64,000 nt of DNA from CAXNKH01 sp049296795 (GTDB lineage: Bacteria > Pseudomonadota > Gammaproteobacteria > Burkholderiales > Burkholderiaceae_C). The stretch's first letter is position 1, and each line of letters begins with the position of its first letter. This document shows, piece by piece, positions 1-9,031 of the stretch. A program made the position numbers and the translations under genes. Below the pieces are notes generated by a model. It saw only the letters and a program-made list of their open reading frames with translations. It was not told the origin of the DNA and ran no database searches. The stretch is from the NCBI GenBank assembly GCA_049296795.1, contig JBAQTC010000011.1, positions 62,001-126,000 on the forward strand, written 5' to 3'.

Positions 1-33
1 ACGCTGCCCGTCTAGCGCGAGATGCTGACGTAA
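1..33 (-). repeat. Truncated unit of the dispersed ~0.4-kb repeat
   Basis: The reverse complement of these bases matches the conserved 5' boundary of the dispersed repeat (a GCTAGxCGGGC core preceded by cAGCAtcTCGC). It lies one linker (about 27 bp) beyond the end of the complete copy at 60-457. The repeat therefore seems to continue in tandem to the left of the window, but only the edge is visible. Confidence 0.6.
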
Positions 34-59
34 AACAATACCCATCCTTTGCGCTCGCA

Positions 60-457
60 AGTGTTGGTGGAGGCCGGTGGATTGGTTGCCCGTTCTCCAG
101 TCCAGGCTCGCAGGCTACTGCGGATTTGTTCAAAAGGTCCTGCGTCAACACCATGCTCGGGACACGAGCTGTGGAGCAACCGCGAATCGGCCCTGCGCCC
201 GGACACCCGCACCGCCGACCCGATCAGAAGTGCTTGCTCGGCACAATGAATTACCAATTCTCCAAAGCCAGAGCGCAAAGACGAACCGAGGCGGGTGGTG
301 GGGCTGGCAGGCGCAGGCTCGATTTGCGGTTGCCACAGGGCTTGAGTGCCAACAACGTCGTTGACGAAAATTCGCTTAAGTCCCAGAAGCAGTTGCCCGC
401 GAGCTGAGCCGGAGAAGGACAGCCACGCCGCCCGCCTAGCGGGAGGTGTTGGCGTGA
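60..457 (-). repeat. Dispersed nested inverted-repeat element, copy 1
   Basis: Read on the minus strand, this stretch aligns along its length with 51431-51816 and 60636-61020. The shared landmarks are CTAGGCGGGCGGCGTGGCT at the 5' side, then CTCCGGCTCAGCTCGCGGG, GGCAACCGCAAATCGAGCC, GGGCGCAGG(G/C)CCGATTCG, and a CTGGAGAACGGGCA(A/C)CCAA end. The first and second halves are partly complementary, so the unit is a large imperfect palindrome with an outer and an inner pair of arms. It lies between the window edge and the 3' end of plsY. Several open frames cross it, but none keeps a start or ribosome binding site in all three copies, so I treat it as non-coding. Confidence 0.85.
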
Positions 458-485
458 AACTGCACCCTCCCTTTGCGCGCGCACC

Positions 486-1121
486 CTACGGCGTTTTGCC
501 CAGTCTTGTTTCTGTTCCCTTGATCAGGCGGGTAATGTTGGGGCCGTGGCGACCGATCAGCAACATGGACATCAGGCACAGCGCCAGCAAAATACTTTTA
601 TCCAGGTACCAGGCCAGGCCATCACCAAAAACATAGTAAACAGGAGCAAACACCGCTGCCACCAGCGAGGCCAGCGATGAATAGCGGGAAAAGTACGCAA
701 TGATCAGCCAGCTCAGCAAGCAGGCCAGTCCCAGAATCCAGTTTACGCCCAGCAAAACCCCCAGCGCAGTGGCCACGCCTTTGCCGCCTTGAAAGCGGAA
801 ATAAACCGGGAACACATGGCCCAAGAAAGCCGCCAGCGCCGCCAGTGCCAGCGTCCCCTCAGCCAGCCCGTAAGCCTTGCCATAGTACTGAACCAAGAAC
901 ACCGGCAACCAGCCCTTGACGGCATCAAGCAGCAGGGTCGCCATTGCCGCCAGTTTGCTACCCGAACGCAGCACATTGGTGGCGCCTGGGTTCTTGCTGC
1001 CATAGCTGCGCGGGTCGCTTAAGCCCATGCACCGGCTCACGATCACCGCAAACGACAACGAGCCCATCAGGTAGGCCGCCAAAATCGCCATCAGGGGATA
1101 CAGGATTTGAATGGATTCCAA
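486..1121 (-). CDS. plsY: Glycerol-3-phosphate acyltransferase PlsY
   Basis: This inner-membrane enzyme transfers an acyl group from acyl-phosphate to sn-glycerol 3-phosphate, the first step of phospholipid synthesis. The product is about 211 residues, normal for PlsY, and consists almost entirely of membrane helices. The three family motifs are present: GSLSFAVIVSR (about 20-30), GSKNPGATNVLR (about 41-52) and the GHVFPVYFRFQGGKG glycine-rich loop (about 100-115). The frame is open to a GTG at 1145, but a GAGGAG ribosome binding site at 1133-1128 stands six bases before a TTG at 1121. That TTG is preferred because it gives the usual short N-terminus. The gene lies just downstream of the aldo/keto reductase gene on the same strand and is probably co-transcribed with it. 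Confidence 0.93.
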   Translation of the reverse strand: MESIQILYPLMAILAAYLMGSLSFAVIVSRCMGLSDPRSYGSKNPGATNVLRSGSKLAAMATLLLDAVKGWLPVFLVQYYGKAYGLAEGTLALAALAAFLGHVFPVYFRFQGGKGVATALGVLLGVNWILGLACLLSWLIIAYFSRYSSLASLVAAVFAPVYYVFGDGLAWYLDKSILLALCLMSMLLIGRHGPNITRLIKGTETRLGKTP

Positions 1122-1141
1122 CAGATTCTCCTCGCTTTGTA

Positions 1142-2206
1142 TCACTGAGCTGGATCGCGCAGTTCCCAGCGCAGACCATCAATTTCGCGCAGCAATTCAC
1201 GCGATAGCGTCGTGCCCCAGGCGTTGAGGTCTTCATCGAGCTGGGCCACAGTAGTCACTCCGATGATGGTGCTGGCAACTTGCCATTTGGTGTAACAAAA
1301 GGCCAGTGCCATCTGAACCGGCGTCAAGCCATGGTCACGTGCCAATGCGTTGTAACGCCGTGCGGCCTCTAAAGACTCGGGCCGACCCCAACGCTGCTTT
1401 TGCATCGACTCGAACTTGGCGATTCGACCCTCTTTGGGCGCGTTCGGTCCGGTGACGCCGCCGAGATCGTATTTTCCCGTGAGCAAGCCGAAACCCAGCG
1501 GCGAATATGCCAGCAAAGAAACGCCGAGCCGGTACAAGCTCTCATCGAGCCCGTTATCCACCGTGCGATTAATCAAGCAGTAAGGGTTCTGTACGGTGGC
1601 CACCCGCGGCAAACCATGCTGCTCAGCCAAGCGAACAAATTCATGCACCCCATAAGGCGTCTCATTTGACAAGCCGATGGCCCTGACCTTGCCCGCCTTG
1701 ACCAGACGACCCAAAGCCTGCAGTTGATCGTGAATCGAGGTCGCCACGGTATCTTTGCTTGGATCGAAATAAACGCCACCAAAAGCTGGCACATGACGGA
1801 CAGGCCAGTGAATTTGATAGAGATCGATCACATCAGTTTGCAAACGTTTAAGACTCGCATCGCAAGCGGCGACGATGTCGCTGGCGGTCAAATCTAGCGA
1901 GCCGCCACGGATCCACTCCATGCCACGCGCAGGACCAGCCACTTTGCTGGCCAACACCAGCTTATTGCGTACCCCAGGATTTTTAGCAAACCAGGTGCCC
2001 AAAATGGCTTCAGTGGAGCCATAGGTCGTGGCACGGGCCGGCACCGAATACATTTCGGCCGTGTCCAGAAAATTGATGCCACGCGCCAATGCGTGATCCA
2101 AGATGGTGTGCGCTGTGGTCTGGTCCACCTGCTCGCCAAAGGTCATCGTCCCCAAGCAGATCGATGTCACCTGCAAATCACTGGTTCCAAGTTGTATCGT
2201 TTTCAT
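1142..2206 (-). CDS. tas: Aldo/keto reductase, Tas family
   Basis: This is a cytoplasmic NADP(H)-dependent aldo/keto reductase with a TIM-barrel fold. The protein from the chosen ATG (MKTIQLGTSD) has 354 residues. It follows E. coli Tas closely in remembered sequence: GLGTMTFGEQ-like start, the D48/Y53 pair (LDTAEMYSVP), K88 (ASKVAGP) and H133 (YQIHWP), which together form the AKR catalytic tetrad. The longer open frame to 2236 adds ten residues absent from the family. The natural substrate of Tas-type enzymes is poorly defined; in E. coli the gene was noted through suppression of tyrosine auxotrophy. The gene lies between the acyl-CoA synthetase gene and plsY, all on the minus strand. Confidence 0.88.
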   Translation of the reverse strand: MKTIQLGTSDLQVTSICLGTMTFGEQVDQTTAHTILDHALARGINFLDTAEMYSVPARATTYGSTEAILGTWFAKNPGVRNKLVLASKVAGPARGMEWIRGGSLDLTASDIVAACDASLKRLQTDVIDLYQIHWPVRHVPAFGGVYFDPSKDTVATSIHDQLQALGRLVKAGKVRAIGLSNETPYGVHEFVRLAEQHGLPRVATVQNPYCLINRTVDNGLDESLYRLGVSLLAYSPLGFGLLTGKYDLGGVTGPNAPKEGRIAKFESMQKQRWGRPESLEAARRYNALARDHGLTPVQMALAFCYTKWQVASTIIGVTTVAQLDEDLNAWGTTLSRELLREIDGLRWELRDPAQ

Positions 2207-2238
2207 GTTCAATGCTGTCTTCTGAAAATCTGCCAAGT

Positions 2239-4017
2239 CTAAGCTGGACTCACTGAGGCTGTGTCCCGGTCAAAACTTTTAATCGCACGCGCTTCCTCCT
2301 GCAAGCGCAGCACGCGCCGTTGCACTTTGCCGGTGGTTGTCATGGGCAAAGCCTCAACAAACTCGATCTCCTTGGGGTATTCATAAGGGGCGAGCTTGCC
2401 CCGGACATGGGCCTGCAATTGCGCTACCAAGCTGGCATCGAAAGCGGCGCGCTGGTCAATGTGAGTGGGGCGGGCCAACAGGTAGTCGGACGCTAACACC
2501 ACATACGCTTTCACCAGCGCACCGCGCTCGGTATCAGGCTTGGGAACCACAGCCGCATTGGCCACCGCTGGATGCTTGACTAAGCAATTCTCGATTTCAC
2601 CGGGACCGATACGGTAGCCCGCAGCTTTGAACACATCGTCGGCGCGGCCCTGGTACCAGAGATAACCCTGCGCATCGCGCACTGCCAGGTCGCCGCTGCG
2701 GCACCAATCATCGGTGAACTTGGCTCGGGTGGCGGACTCGTTTTTCCAATAACCCAAGAAGAAAATCGGATCGGCTGCACCTTGCACATCGAATCGGTTC
2801 AACGCCACATCACCCACCACACCGACTGGACACTCCAGCCCCGCCTCATCAATCACAGCCACTCGGTGGCCCGGATAGGCCTTGCCCATGCTGCCCGGCT
2901 TGGTCGGCCAGAGACGACTGCAATTACCCACGATGTAATTGATTTCAGTCTGACCGAACATTTCATTGACGGTCACGCCCAACTCCTGCTGGCAGTAGTC
3001 AAAAACTGCATCGCCCACCGCTTCGCCCGCGCTCATGATGGCCTGCAACTTGAGCCTGAAATGCTGACCAGGCTTGGCATAGGCCTTCATCATGGCCTTG
3101 AGCGCTGTCGGAAACAAAAAACTATGGGTCACACCGTGGTTCTGCATCAATTCAAACGCCAATTGCGGGCTGAAACGCCCGTTGAATGCCACGATCGGAC
3201 GTCCAAAATACAGGGTGGGCAGTAAGGCATCCATCAAGCCGCCGGTCCAGGCCCAATCTGCCGGTGACCAAAAAACGCTCGGTATCTTGGGCTCGGGCAG
3301 GCCGGGCTTTTCCCCGCGAGCATTGGGGTCAAACCCAAACCAGTTCTGGCTACACACAAAACCACTGAGATTGCCGATCAAGGCGCGGTGTGGAATCAAG
3401 GCGCCCTTGGGGTTGCCGGTGGTACCACTGGTGTAGATCAGCACCGCGGGATCATCGGCCGCGGTGCTCACCAGTTCAAACTCAGGGCTCTGAGTGCTCA
3501 ACAAATCGGTGTAATCGAAATCTGTTTGGCTGGCAGCGGCGCCCAGCCCGATGAGGTGACGCAAGCTGGGGCAAGTACCACGAACCGAGCACACATTAGC
3601 GACTGAACTTTCGTCACAAATCGCCAGCACCGCTTCACTGTCTTGCAACCGGTATTGCAGCGCCTCGGGGCCGAACAGCATCGACAAAGGCATGGCTACC
3701 GCACCCATTTGAAGAATAGCCATATAGGCCACAGCAGTCTCAAAACGCTGAGGCATGACGATGGCAACCCGGTCGCCGCAAGACACGCCCAAGGCCAGCA
3801 AGGCATTTGCCAGTCGATTAGCCTGTTGTTGCAGGTCACCATAGGAATAGACCCGCTCTACCCCAGCCACTTGGTGTTCAATCACGGCGATTCGGCTCTG
3901 CGCGCCCGGAGCCTGGGCCCAACGCCGGCTGCATTGCTCAGCCATATTGAAACGCTCTGGCACAAGCCAGCGAAAGCTGCGGTGCAGCTCTGGGTAGTGA
4001 TCGGCTTGCAAGGTCAT
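2239..4017 (-). CDS. AMP-binding acyl-CoA synthetase
   Basis: This is an adenylate-forming enzyme that activates a carboxylic acid to its acyl-CoA through an acyl-AMP. The protein is about 592 residues from the ATG at 4017 (MTLQADHYPEL). It contains the P-loop-like IYTSGTTGNPKGAL near residue 195, MFGQTE in the A5 region, GRADDVFKAAGYRIGP in the hinge region, and a C-terminal TTGKVQRR carrying the catalytic lysine. The sequence looks like the medium-chain or acetyl-CoA-synthetase-like group, but the chain-length preference cannot be read from it. Upstream it diverges from an alpha/beta hydrolase gene across a spacer filled with REP-like palindromes. Confidence 0.88.
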   Translation of the reverse strand: MTLQADHYPELHRSFRWLVPERFNMAEQCSRRWAQAPGAQSRIAVIEHQVAGVERVYSYGDLQQQANRLANALLALGVSCGDRVAIVMPQRFETAVAYMAILQMGAVAMPLSMLFGPEALQYRLQDSEAVLAICDESSVANVCSVRGTCPSLRHLIGLGAAASQTDFDYTDLLSTQSPEFELVSTAADDPAVLIYTSGTTGNPKGALIPHRALIGNLSGFVCSQNWFGFDPNARGEKPGLPEPKIPSVFWSPADWAWTGGLMDALLPTLYFGRPIVAFNGRFSPQLAFELMQNHGVTHSFLFPTALKAMMKAYAKPGQHFRLKLQAIMSAGEAVGDAVFDYCQQELGVTVNEMFGQTEINYIVGNCSRLWPTKPGSMGKAYPGHRVAVIDEAGLECPVGVVGDVALNRFDVQGAADPIFFLGYWKNESATRAKFTDDWCRSGDLAVRDAQGYLWYQGRADDVFKAAGYRIGPGEIENCLVKHPAVANAAVVPKPDTERGALVKAYVVLASDYLLARPTHIDQRAAFDASLVAQLQAHVRGKLAPYEYPKEIEFVEALPMTTTGKVQRRVLRLQEEARAIKSFDRDTASVSPA

Positions 4018-4043
4018 AATGAACGGGAAACAGCTTTTCATCG

Positions 4044-4160
4044 TTGGGGGCAGCGCTAACAATCTGCCCACAAGTTTTAATCAATTCGGGACAGCGCTAA
4101 AGGTCTGTCCCACAAGTTTTTCTAATCAGTTGGGGACAGAGCTAAAGGTCTGTCCCACAA
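4044..4160. repeat. Cluster of three REP-like palindromes
   Basis: There are three successive copies (about 4044-4077, 4084-4120, 4129-4160) of a palindromic unit of the form TTGGGGACAG-AGCTAAAGGT-CTGTCCCACAAG. Copies two and three are nearly identical and the first is more diverged (GGGGGCAG...CTGCCC). The same unit occurs at 34192-34305 and 37415-37451. Here the cluster fills most of the spacer between the divergent starts of the acyl-CoA synthetase (4017) and the hydrolase (4170). No REP-associated transposase gene is present in the window. Confidence 0.85.
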
Positions 4161-4169
4161 ACATTAATA

Positions 4170-5093
4170 ATGTACCAAGTCAAACGCCCATTTCGCAGCG
4201 GGTTTATCCCGATTCGCCAACTTGATTACCATGTTCTGAGCTGGGGGGAGCCGACCACCCAACACCCGCCTTTGGTCTTGCTCCATGGCTGGATGGACGT
4301 GGCAGCTTCCTACCAGTTCGTGGTCGATGCGTTGAGCGAAGGCTTTCTGCTGGGGCGCCGCATCATCGCGCCCGACTGGCGTGGTTTCGGTCAGACTCAA
4401 TGCCCGGCGACCGACAATTTTTGGTTTCCCGATTACCTGGCCGATCTGGATTTTTTGCTCGATCAGTTTGCACCCGAACAAGCGGTTGATTTGCTGGGCC
4501 ACAGCATGGGCGGCAATGTCGCCATGCTCTATGCCGGGGTGCGGCCCGAGCGGGTGCGCCGACTCATCAATCTGGAGGGCTTTGGTATGCCCGCGACCCG
4601 GCCAGAGCAGGCCGGTGGGCGCTACGCCCAGTGGATGGACGACCTCAAGCGTCTGCAACGCGGCGAATTGGCCCTTAAAACATACGCCAACGTCGACGGT
4701 GTGGCGCAGAGGCTGATGAAAACCAACCCCCGGCTTGATCAGGACAAAGCGCTGTGGTTGGCCCGCTTCTGGGCCAAGGAGAACCTACAAGGAGAGTGGG
4801 AAATTCTGGGCCACCCCGCCCACAAGGTCAGCAGTGCCCAGCTTTACCGGGTTGACGAAATGCTGAGAATTTACCAACGCATCACGGCCCCGACCCTGTC
4901 AGTGGAGGCGTCGAATAACCAAATGGCGCAGTGGTGGGACGGCAAATACAGCTTGCAGGAATACCACCAAAGGATTAGCCAAGTACCCGACCTGAAATTG
5001 GCCGAGGTCAGCGATGCTGGCCATATGCTGCACCACGACCAACCCGAGCAACTGGCCCAACTGATCGAGAGCTTCGTGGGTCAGAATCAATGA
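4170..5093 (+). CDS. Alpha/beta hydrolase
   Basis: This is a predicted serine hydrolase of the alpha/beta fold, 307 residues. The oxyanion-hole region VLLHGWMD is near residue 38, the nucleophile elbow GHSMGGN near 110-116, and a catalytic histidine lies in SDAGHMLHHD close to the C-terminus. There is no signal peptide, so it is probably cytoplasmic. The substrate cannot be told from sequence. The ATG at 4170 has no clear Shine-Dalgarno sequence because the REP cluster ends only ten bases upstream. No other in-frame start gives a better N-terminus. Confidence 0.85.
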   Translation: MYQVKRPFRSGFIPIRQLDYHVLSWGEPTTQHPPLVLLHGWMDVAASYQFVVDALSEGFLLGRRIIAPDWRGFGQTQCPATDNFWFPDYLADLDFLLDQFAPEQAVDLLGHSMGGNVAMLYAGVRPERVRRLINLEGFGMPATRPEQAGGRYAQWMDDLKRLQRGELALKTYANVDGVAQRLMKTNPRLDQDKALWLARFWAKENLQGEWEILGHPAHKVSSAQLYRVDEMLRIYQRITAPTLSVEASNNQMAQWWDGKYSLQEYHQRISQVPDLKLAEVSDAGHMLHHDQPEQLAQLIESFVGQNQ

Positions 5094-5188
5094 AGACTGG
5101 TGAATTCACACCACTTGTTGGCCAAGACTGAGCTGCGGTGCAGCTACCTTACCCACTAAAATAGCCACTAATTTTAGGAATCTCCCCC

Positions 5189-6293
5189 ATGGACGCAGAA
5201 CAAATCAACCTCATTGGCACCCAACTCGCTGACCTGGGCGAGCGCACCCTTGATTTACGGGGGTATCTTTGACTACCCTGGCAAAGCTGAACGACTGAGA
5301 ACAGTCAACGCCTCGCTGGAAGATCCCAGCGTCTGGAACGACCCCAAACGTGCCCAGGAACTCGGTCGTGAGAAGAAATCGCTGGACGACGTGGTAATGA
5401 CGCTCGACGACCTGACCCGGGAGCTGGCTGACAATTCCGAGCTCTACCAGATGGCCAAGGAAGAAGGCGATTTGACCGGGCTAGAAACCATCGCCCTAGA
5501 GGCCGCTCAACTCGCAGCCAGCATCGAGAAGCTGGAATTCCGCCGCATGTTCAACAATCCGGCCGATCCGCTCAATGCATTTCTTGATATCCAGGCCGGT
5601 GCCGGCGGAACCGAGGCTTGCGACTGGGCCAGCATGTTGCTGCGCCAGTACCTCAAATACGCGGAGCGCAAGGGATTCAAGGCAACGATAGAAGACGAGT
5701 CGGCCGGTGACACCGCCGGAATCAAGGGCGCCACCATCAAGATCGAAGGCGATTACGCTTTTGGACTGTTACGCACTGAGACGGGTGTGCACCGACTGGT
5801 GCGCAAATCGCCTTTTGATTCTTCAGGCGGCCGCCATACGTCGTTCGCGTCTGTCTTTGTGTACCCCGAAGTCGATGATTCGATTGAGATCGATATCAAC
5901 CCGTCCGATGTACGCACCGACACGTTTCGGGCCAGCGGCGCGGGCGGTCAACACATCAACAAAACCGACTCTGCCGTTCGCTTGACCCACATCCCCACGG
6001 GCATCGTGGTGCAGTGTCAAGATGGCCGCAGTCAGCACAGCAACCGCGACGTTGCCTGGAAACGGCTGCGCAGCAGACTCTACGACTTTGAAATGCGCAA
6101 ACGCATGGAAGAACAGCAGAAGTTGGAGGACAGCAAAACCGATGTGGGTTGGGGCCACCAAATTCGCAGCTATGTGCTCGACCAAAGCCGAATTAAAGAC
6201 CTGCGAACCAACTACGAGACGTCAGCTACGCAGAAAGTTCTCGATGGCGATCTCGATCCATTCATTGAAGCTTCATTGAAGCAAGGGGTATAG
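5189..6293 (+). CDS. prfB: Peptide chain release factor 2 (programmed +1 frameshift)
   Basis: RF2 recognises UGA and UAA stop codons and releases the nascent chain. The gene starts at ATG 5189 and reads 27 codons to an in-frame TGA at 5270-5272. A +1 slip at CTT-T continues translation as DYPGKAERL, giving about 367 residues in total. Diagnostic features are the tripeptide SPF (in KSPFDSSGGRH), which selects UGA in RF2, and the GGQ loop (SGAGGQHINKTDSAVR), which acts in peptidyl-transfer hydrolysis. A naive reading that begins at 5214 misses the true N-terminus and has out-of-frame residues before 5271. The gene is followed after two bases by pepN. Confidence 0.97.
5257..5273 (+). promoter_or_regulatory. 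prfB programmed +1 frameshift site
   Basis: The site holds the three classical elements. An internal Shine-Dalgarno-like ACGGGGG lies at 5257-5263, the slippery CTT at 5267-5269, and the poorly terminating TGA C at 5270-5273. When RF2 is scarce the ribosome slips forward and makes more RF2, so the site is an autoregulatory sensor. The spacing matches the well-known bacterial arrangement. Confidence 0.96.
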
Positions 6294-6295
6294 AC

Positions 6296-9007
6296 ATGAT
6301 GCGTGAAGGAACCAGCACGGTGATCCGACGAGAAGACTATGCAGCGCCTGCATATTGGGTAGACACCGTCGATTTAACCTTCGATTTGGACCCAGCCAAA
6401 ACCCGGGTCTTGAACAAAATGACGCTGCGGCGTAACCCTGAAGTTACGGCGCAAGCGCTGCGCCTAGACGGCGAAGACCTGAACCTGGCTCGGGTGCTGG
6501 TCAACGGCCAAGGCACCTCGTTTCGGATTGAGGGCTCGCAACTCGTGCTGGAGAACCTGCCCGAAGGCCATGCGCCCTTTGAGCTGGAAATTTTCACCAC
6601 CTGTGCGCCGAACAAAAACACCAAGCTGATGGGCTTGTACGTCAGTAACGACTCATTCTTTACTCAGTGCGAGGCCGAAGGCTTTCGCCGCATCACCTAT
6701 TTCCTGGACCGCCCCGACGTGATGGCCAGCTACAGCGTGACACTGCGCGCAGATCAGGCCAAATACCCGGTCTTGCTGTCCAACGGCAACCTGGTGGCGC
6801 AAGGACATCTCGACGATGGTCGCCATTTCGCCAAATGGATTGACCCCCATAAAAAACCCAGTTATTTGTTCGCGCTGGTCGCCGGCCTGCTGGTGTGCCG
6901 CGAGCAGCGCATCAGTTCGCGCTCAGGACAAGAGCATCTGCTGCAGGTCTATGTGCGTCCGGGCGACCTGGACAAGACCGAACACGCCATGAACTCGCTG
7001 ATGGCCTCGGTGGCCTGGGATGAAACCCGTTTTGGACTGAGCTTGGACCTGGAGCGTTTCATGATTGTCGCCACCAGCGACTTCAATATGGGTGCCATGG
7101 AAAACAAGGGCCTCAACATCTTCAACACCAAATATGTTCTGGCCAATTCGGCGACAGCGACTGACACCGACTACGCCAATATCGAAAGCGTGGTGGGCCA
7201 TGAATACTTCCACAACTGGAGCGGCAACCGCGTAACCTGCCGTGACTGGTTTCAGCTCAGCCTGAAAGAAGGCTTAACGGTATTTCGCGATCAGGAGTTC
7301 TCGCAAGATCTCGCAGGCAGTCCGTCAGCCCGTGCCGTAAAACGGATTGAGGACGTTCGTCTGCTGCGTACCGCCCAGTTCCCCGAAGATGCCGGCCCCA
7401 TGGCGCATCCGGTGCGCCCGGATCAGTATGCCGAGATCAACAACTTCTACACCGTCACCATTTATGAAAAAGGCGCGGAAGTGGTTCGCATGATGCAAAC
7501 CCTCGCAGCCAATGAAGCAACTCAAATTTCTGGTCGCTCAGGTTTTGCCAAGGGCATGGCCTTGTATTTTCAGCGCCATGATGGCCAGGCCGTGAGTTGC
7601 GATGATTTCGCCCAAGCTATTGCCGACGCCAACCCGGGCTCACCGCTGCAGCAGCGACTCGACCAGTTCAAGCTCTGGTACGCACAAGCGGGTACGCCAC
7701 GTCTGAAAATCACCAGTCGCTACGACGCTGCAGCCCAAAGCTACAGCCTGGATATTGCTCAATCCTGCCCGCCCACACCAGGCCAAACCAATAAGCAAGC
7801 GTTCGTGATTCCATTGAGCTTGAGCCTGCTCGGCGCGGACGGTGCGGCCTTGCCCTTGCAACTTGAAGGCGAAACGTCACAGCAAGGATTGGAGCGCACC
7901 TTGGTGTTGTCCCAACCCCAGGAAACCTTCACTTTCGTCAATATCAACGCCCAACCCGTGCCTTCGCTGTTACGTGGCTTCAGCGCACCCGTGGTGTTGG
8001 ACTACGGTTACAGCGATACCGAGCTACAAACGCTGCTGGCGCACGACAACGACCCCTTCAACCAATGGGAGGCCGGCCAACGACTGGCCCTCAACTGCGC
8101 GTTGCAAGCGATTCGGAGCCAGGACCCCACGCTCGGGGTGTTGAATCCGGCCCTGATAGCGGCCATGCGCAACGTGTTGCGCCACCCCACGCTGGACGCG
8201 GCCTTCAAAGAACTGGTGCTGACTCTGCCTTCAGAAACCTATATCGCCGAGCAACTCGAAGTGGTTGATCCGCAGCGCATTCATGCGGTGCGCGAAGCCA
8301 TGCGAGAACAACTGGCGCAAGCGTTACGGGTTGACTGGCAATGGGCTTTCGAAACCTACCAAGACACGGGCGGCTATCGCCCTGACGCTGCGTCTTCGGG
8401 CAAGCGCGCGCTCCAAGGCTTGGCTTTGACCATGCTATGTCTGGCAGCGCGCAGCAATGGCGACCTGGTTTGGCCGGGCAAGGCCTATCAGCGCTTCAAG
8501 GATGCAGGCAACATGACCGAGCGCTTCAACGCGCTGCAAGCCCTGGTCAGCAGTGGCCACGAACTGGCAGGTTCGGCATTGATGCGCTTTCATGGCCTGT
8601 TCCAAGACGACGCGCTGGTATTGGACAAATGGTTTGCGCTGCAAGCCGGCGCTTGTGATCGGGGCGGCCAGGTGCTGGCAGCAGTACGCCAGTTGATGGC
8701 CCATCCTGATTTCAACATTCGCAACCCGAATCGGGCTCGCAGTCTGATCTTCAGTTACTGCAGCGCCAACCCGGCTGGATTTCACCGCAGCGATGCTGCC
8801 GGTTATGTTTTCTGGAGCGAACGCCTGATCGAACTCGATGCCATCAACCCTCAAGTCGCTGCCCGCCTGGCCCGGGCTCTGGACCGCTGGAAGAAACTGG
8901 CCGAGCCTTACCGCAGTGCCGCCCGTGAAGCACTGTTGCGGGTTGCCGCCAAAACCGATTTGAGTAACGATGTGCGCGAAGTTCTTGACCACGCCCTGGC
9001 CGAGTAA
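6296..9007 (+). CDS. pepN: Aminopeptidase N
   Basis: This is an M1-family zinc aminopeptidase that removes N-terminal amino acids from peptides in the cytoplasm. It is 903 residues, slightly longer than E. coli PepN. The exopeptidase motif GAMENKG and the zinc site HEYFHNW followed about 18 residues later by KEGLTVFRDQEF (third ligand E) are intact. The C-terminal helical domain (DUF3458 type) runs to the end. Two tandem ATGs (6296 and 6299) are possible, both served by AAGGGG just inside the prfB 3' end, which suggests coupled translation. fbp follows 24 bases downstream. Confidence 0.96.
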   Translation: MMREGTSTVIRREDYAAPAYWVDTVDLTFDLDPAKTRVLNKMTLRRNPEVTAQALRLDGEDLNLARVLVNGQGTSFRIEGSQLVLENLPEGHAPFELEIFTTCAPNKNTKLMGLYVSNDSFFTQCEAEGFRRITYFLDRPDVMASYSVTLRADQAKYPVLLSNGNLVAQGHLDDGRHFAKWIDPHKKPSYLFALVAGLLVCREQRISSRSGQEHLLQVYVRPGDLDKTEHAMNSLMASVAWDETRFGLSLDLERFMIVATSDFNMGAMENKGLNIFNTKYVLANSATATDTDYANIESVVGHEYFHNWSGNRVTCRDWFQLSLKEGLTVFRDQEFSQDLAGSPSARAVKRIEDVRLLRTAQFPEDAGPMAHPVRPDQYAEINNFYTVTIYEKGAEVVRMMQTLAANEATQISGRSGFAKGMALYFQRHDGQAVSCDDFAQAIADANPGSPLQQRLDQFKLWYAQAGTPRLKITSRYDAAAQSYSLDIAQSCPPTPGQTNKQAFVIPLSLSLLGADGAALPLQLEGETSQQGLERTLVLSQPQETFTFVNINAQPVPSLLRGFSAPVVLDYGYSDTELQTLLAHDNDPFNQWEAGQRLALNCALQAIRSQDPTLGVLNPALIAAMRNVLRHPTLDAAFKELVLTLPSETYIAEQLEVVDPQRIHAVREAMREQLAQALRVDWQWAFETYQDTGGYRPDAASSGKRALQGLALTMLCLAARSNGDLVWPGKAYQRFKDAGNMTERFNALQALVSSGHELAGSALMRFHGLFQDDALVLDKWFALQAGACDRGGQVLAAVRQLMAHPDFNIRNPNRARSLIFSYCSANPAGFHRSDAAGYVFWSERLIELDAINPQVAARLARALDRWKKLAEPYRSAAREALLRVAAKTDLSNDVREVLDHALAE

Positions 9008-9031
9008 CATCGCCCTCAACCGGAAATCACC

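Noticed and set aside
4044..4160. Possible small CRISPR array from three regular repeats
   Set aside because: Repeats are palindromic, spaced by only 7-10 bases, diverged, and recur singly elsewhere; they are REP-like units.
5214..5272. prfB looks frameshifted, as in a pseudogene
   Set aside because: The shift falls exactly at the canonical RF2 recoding signal, so it is programmed.
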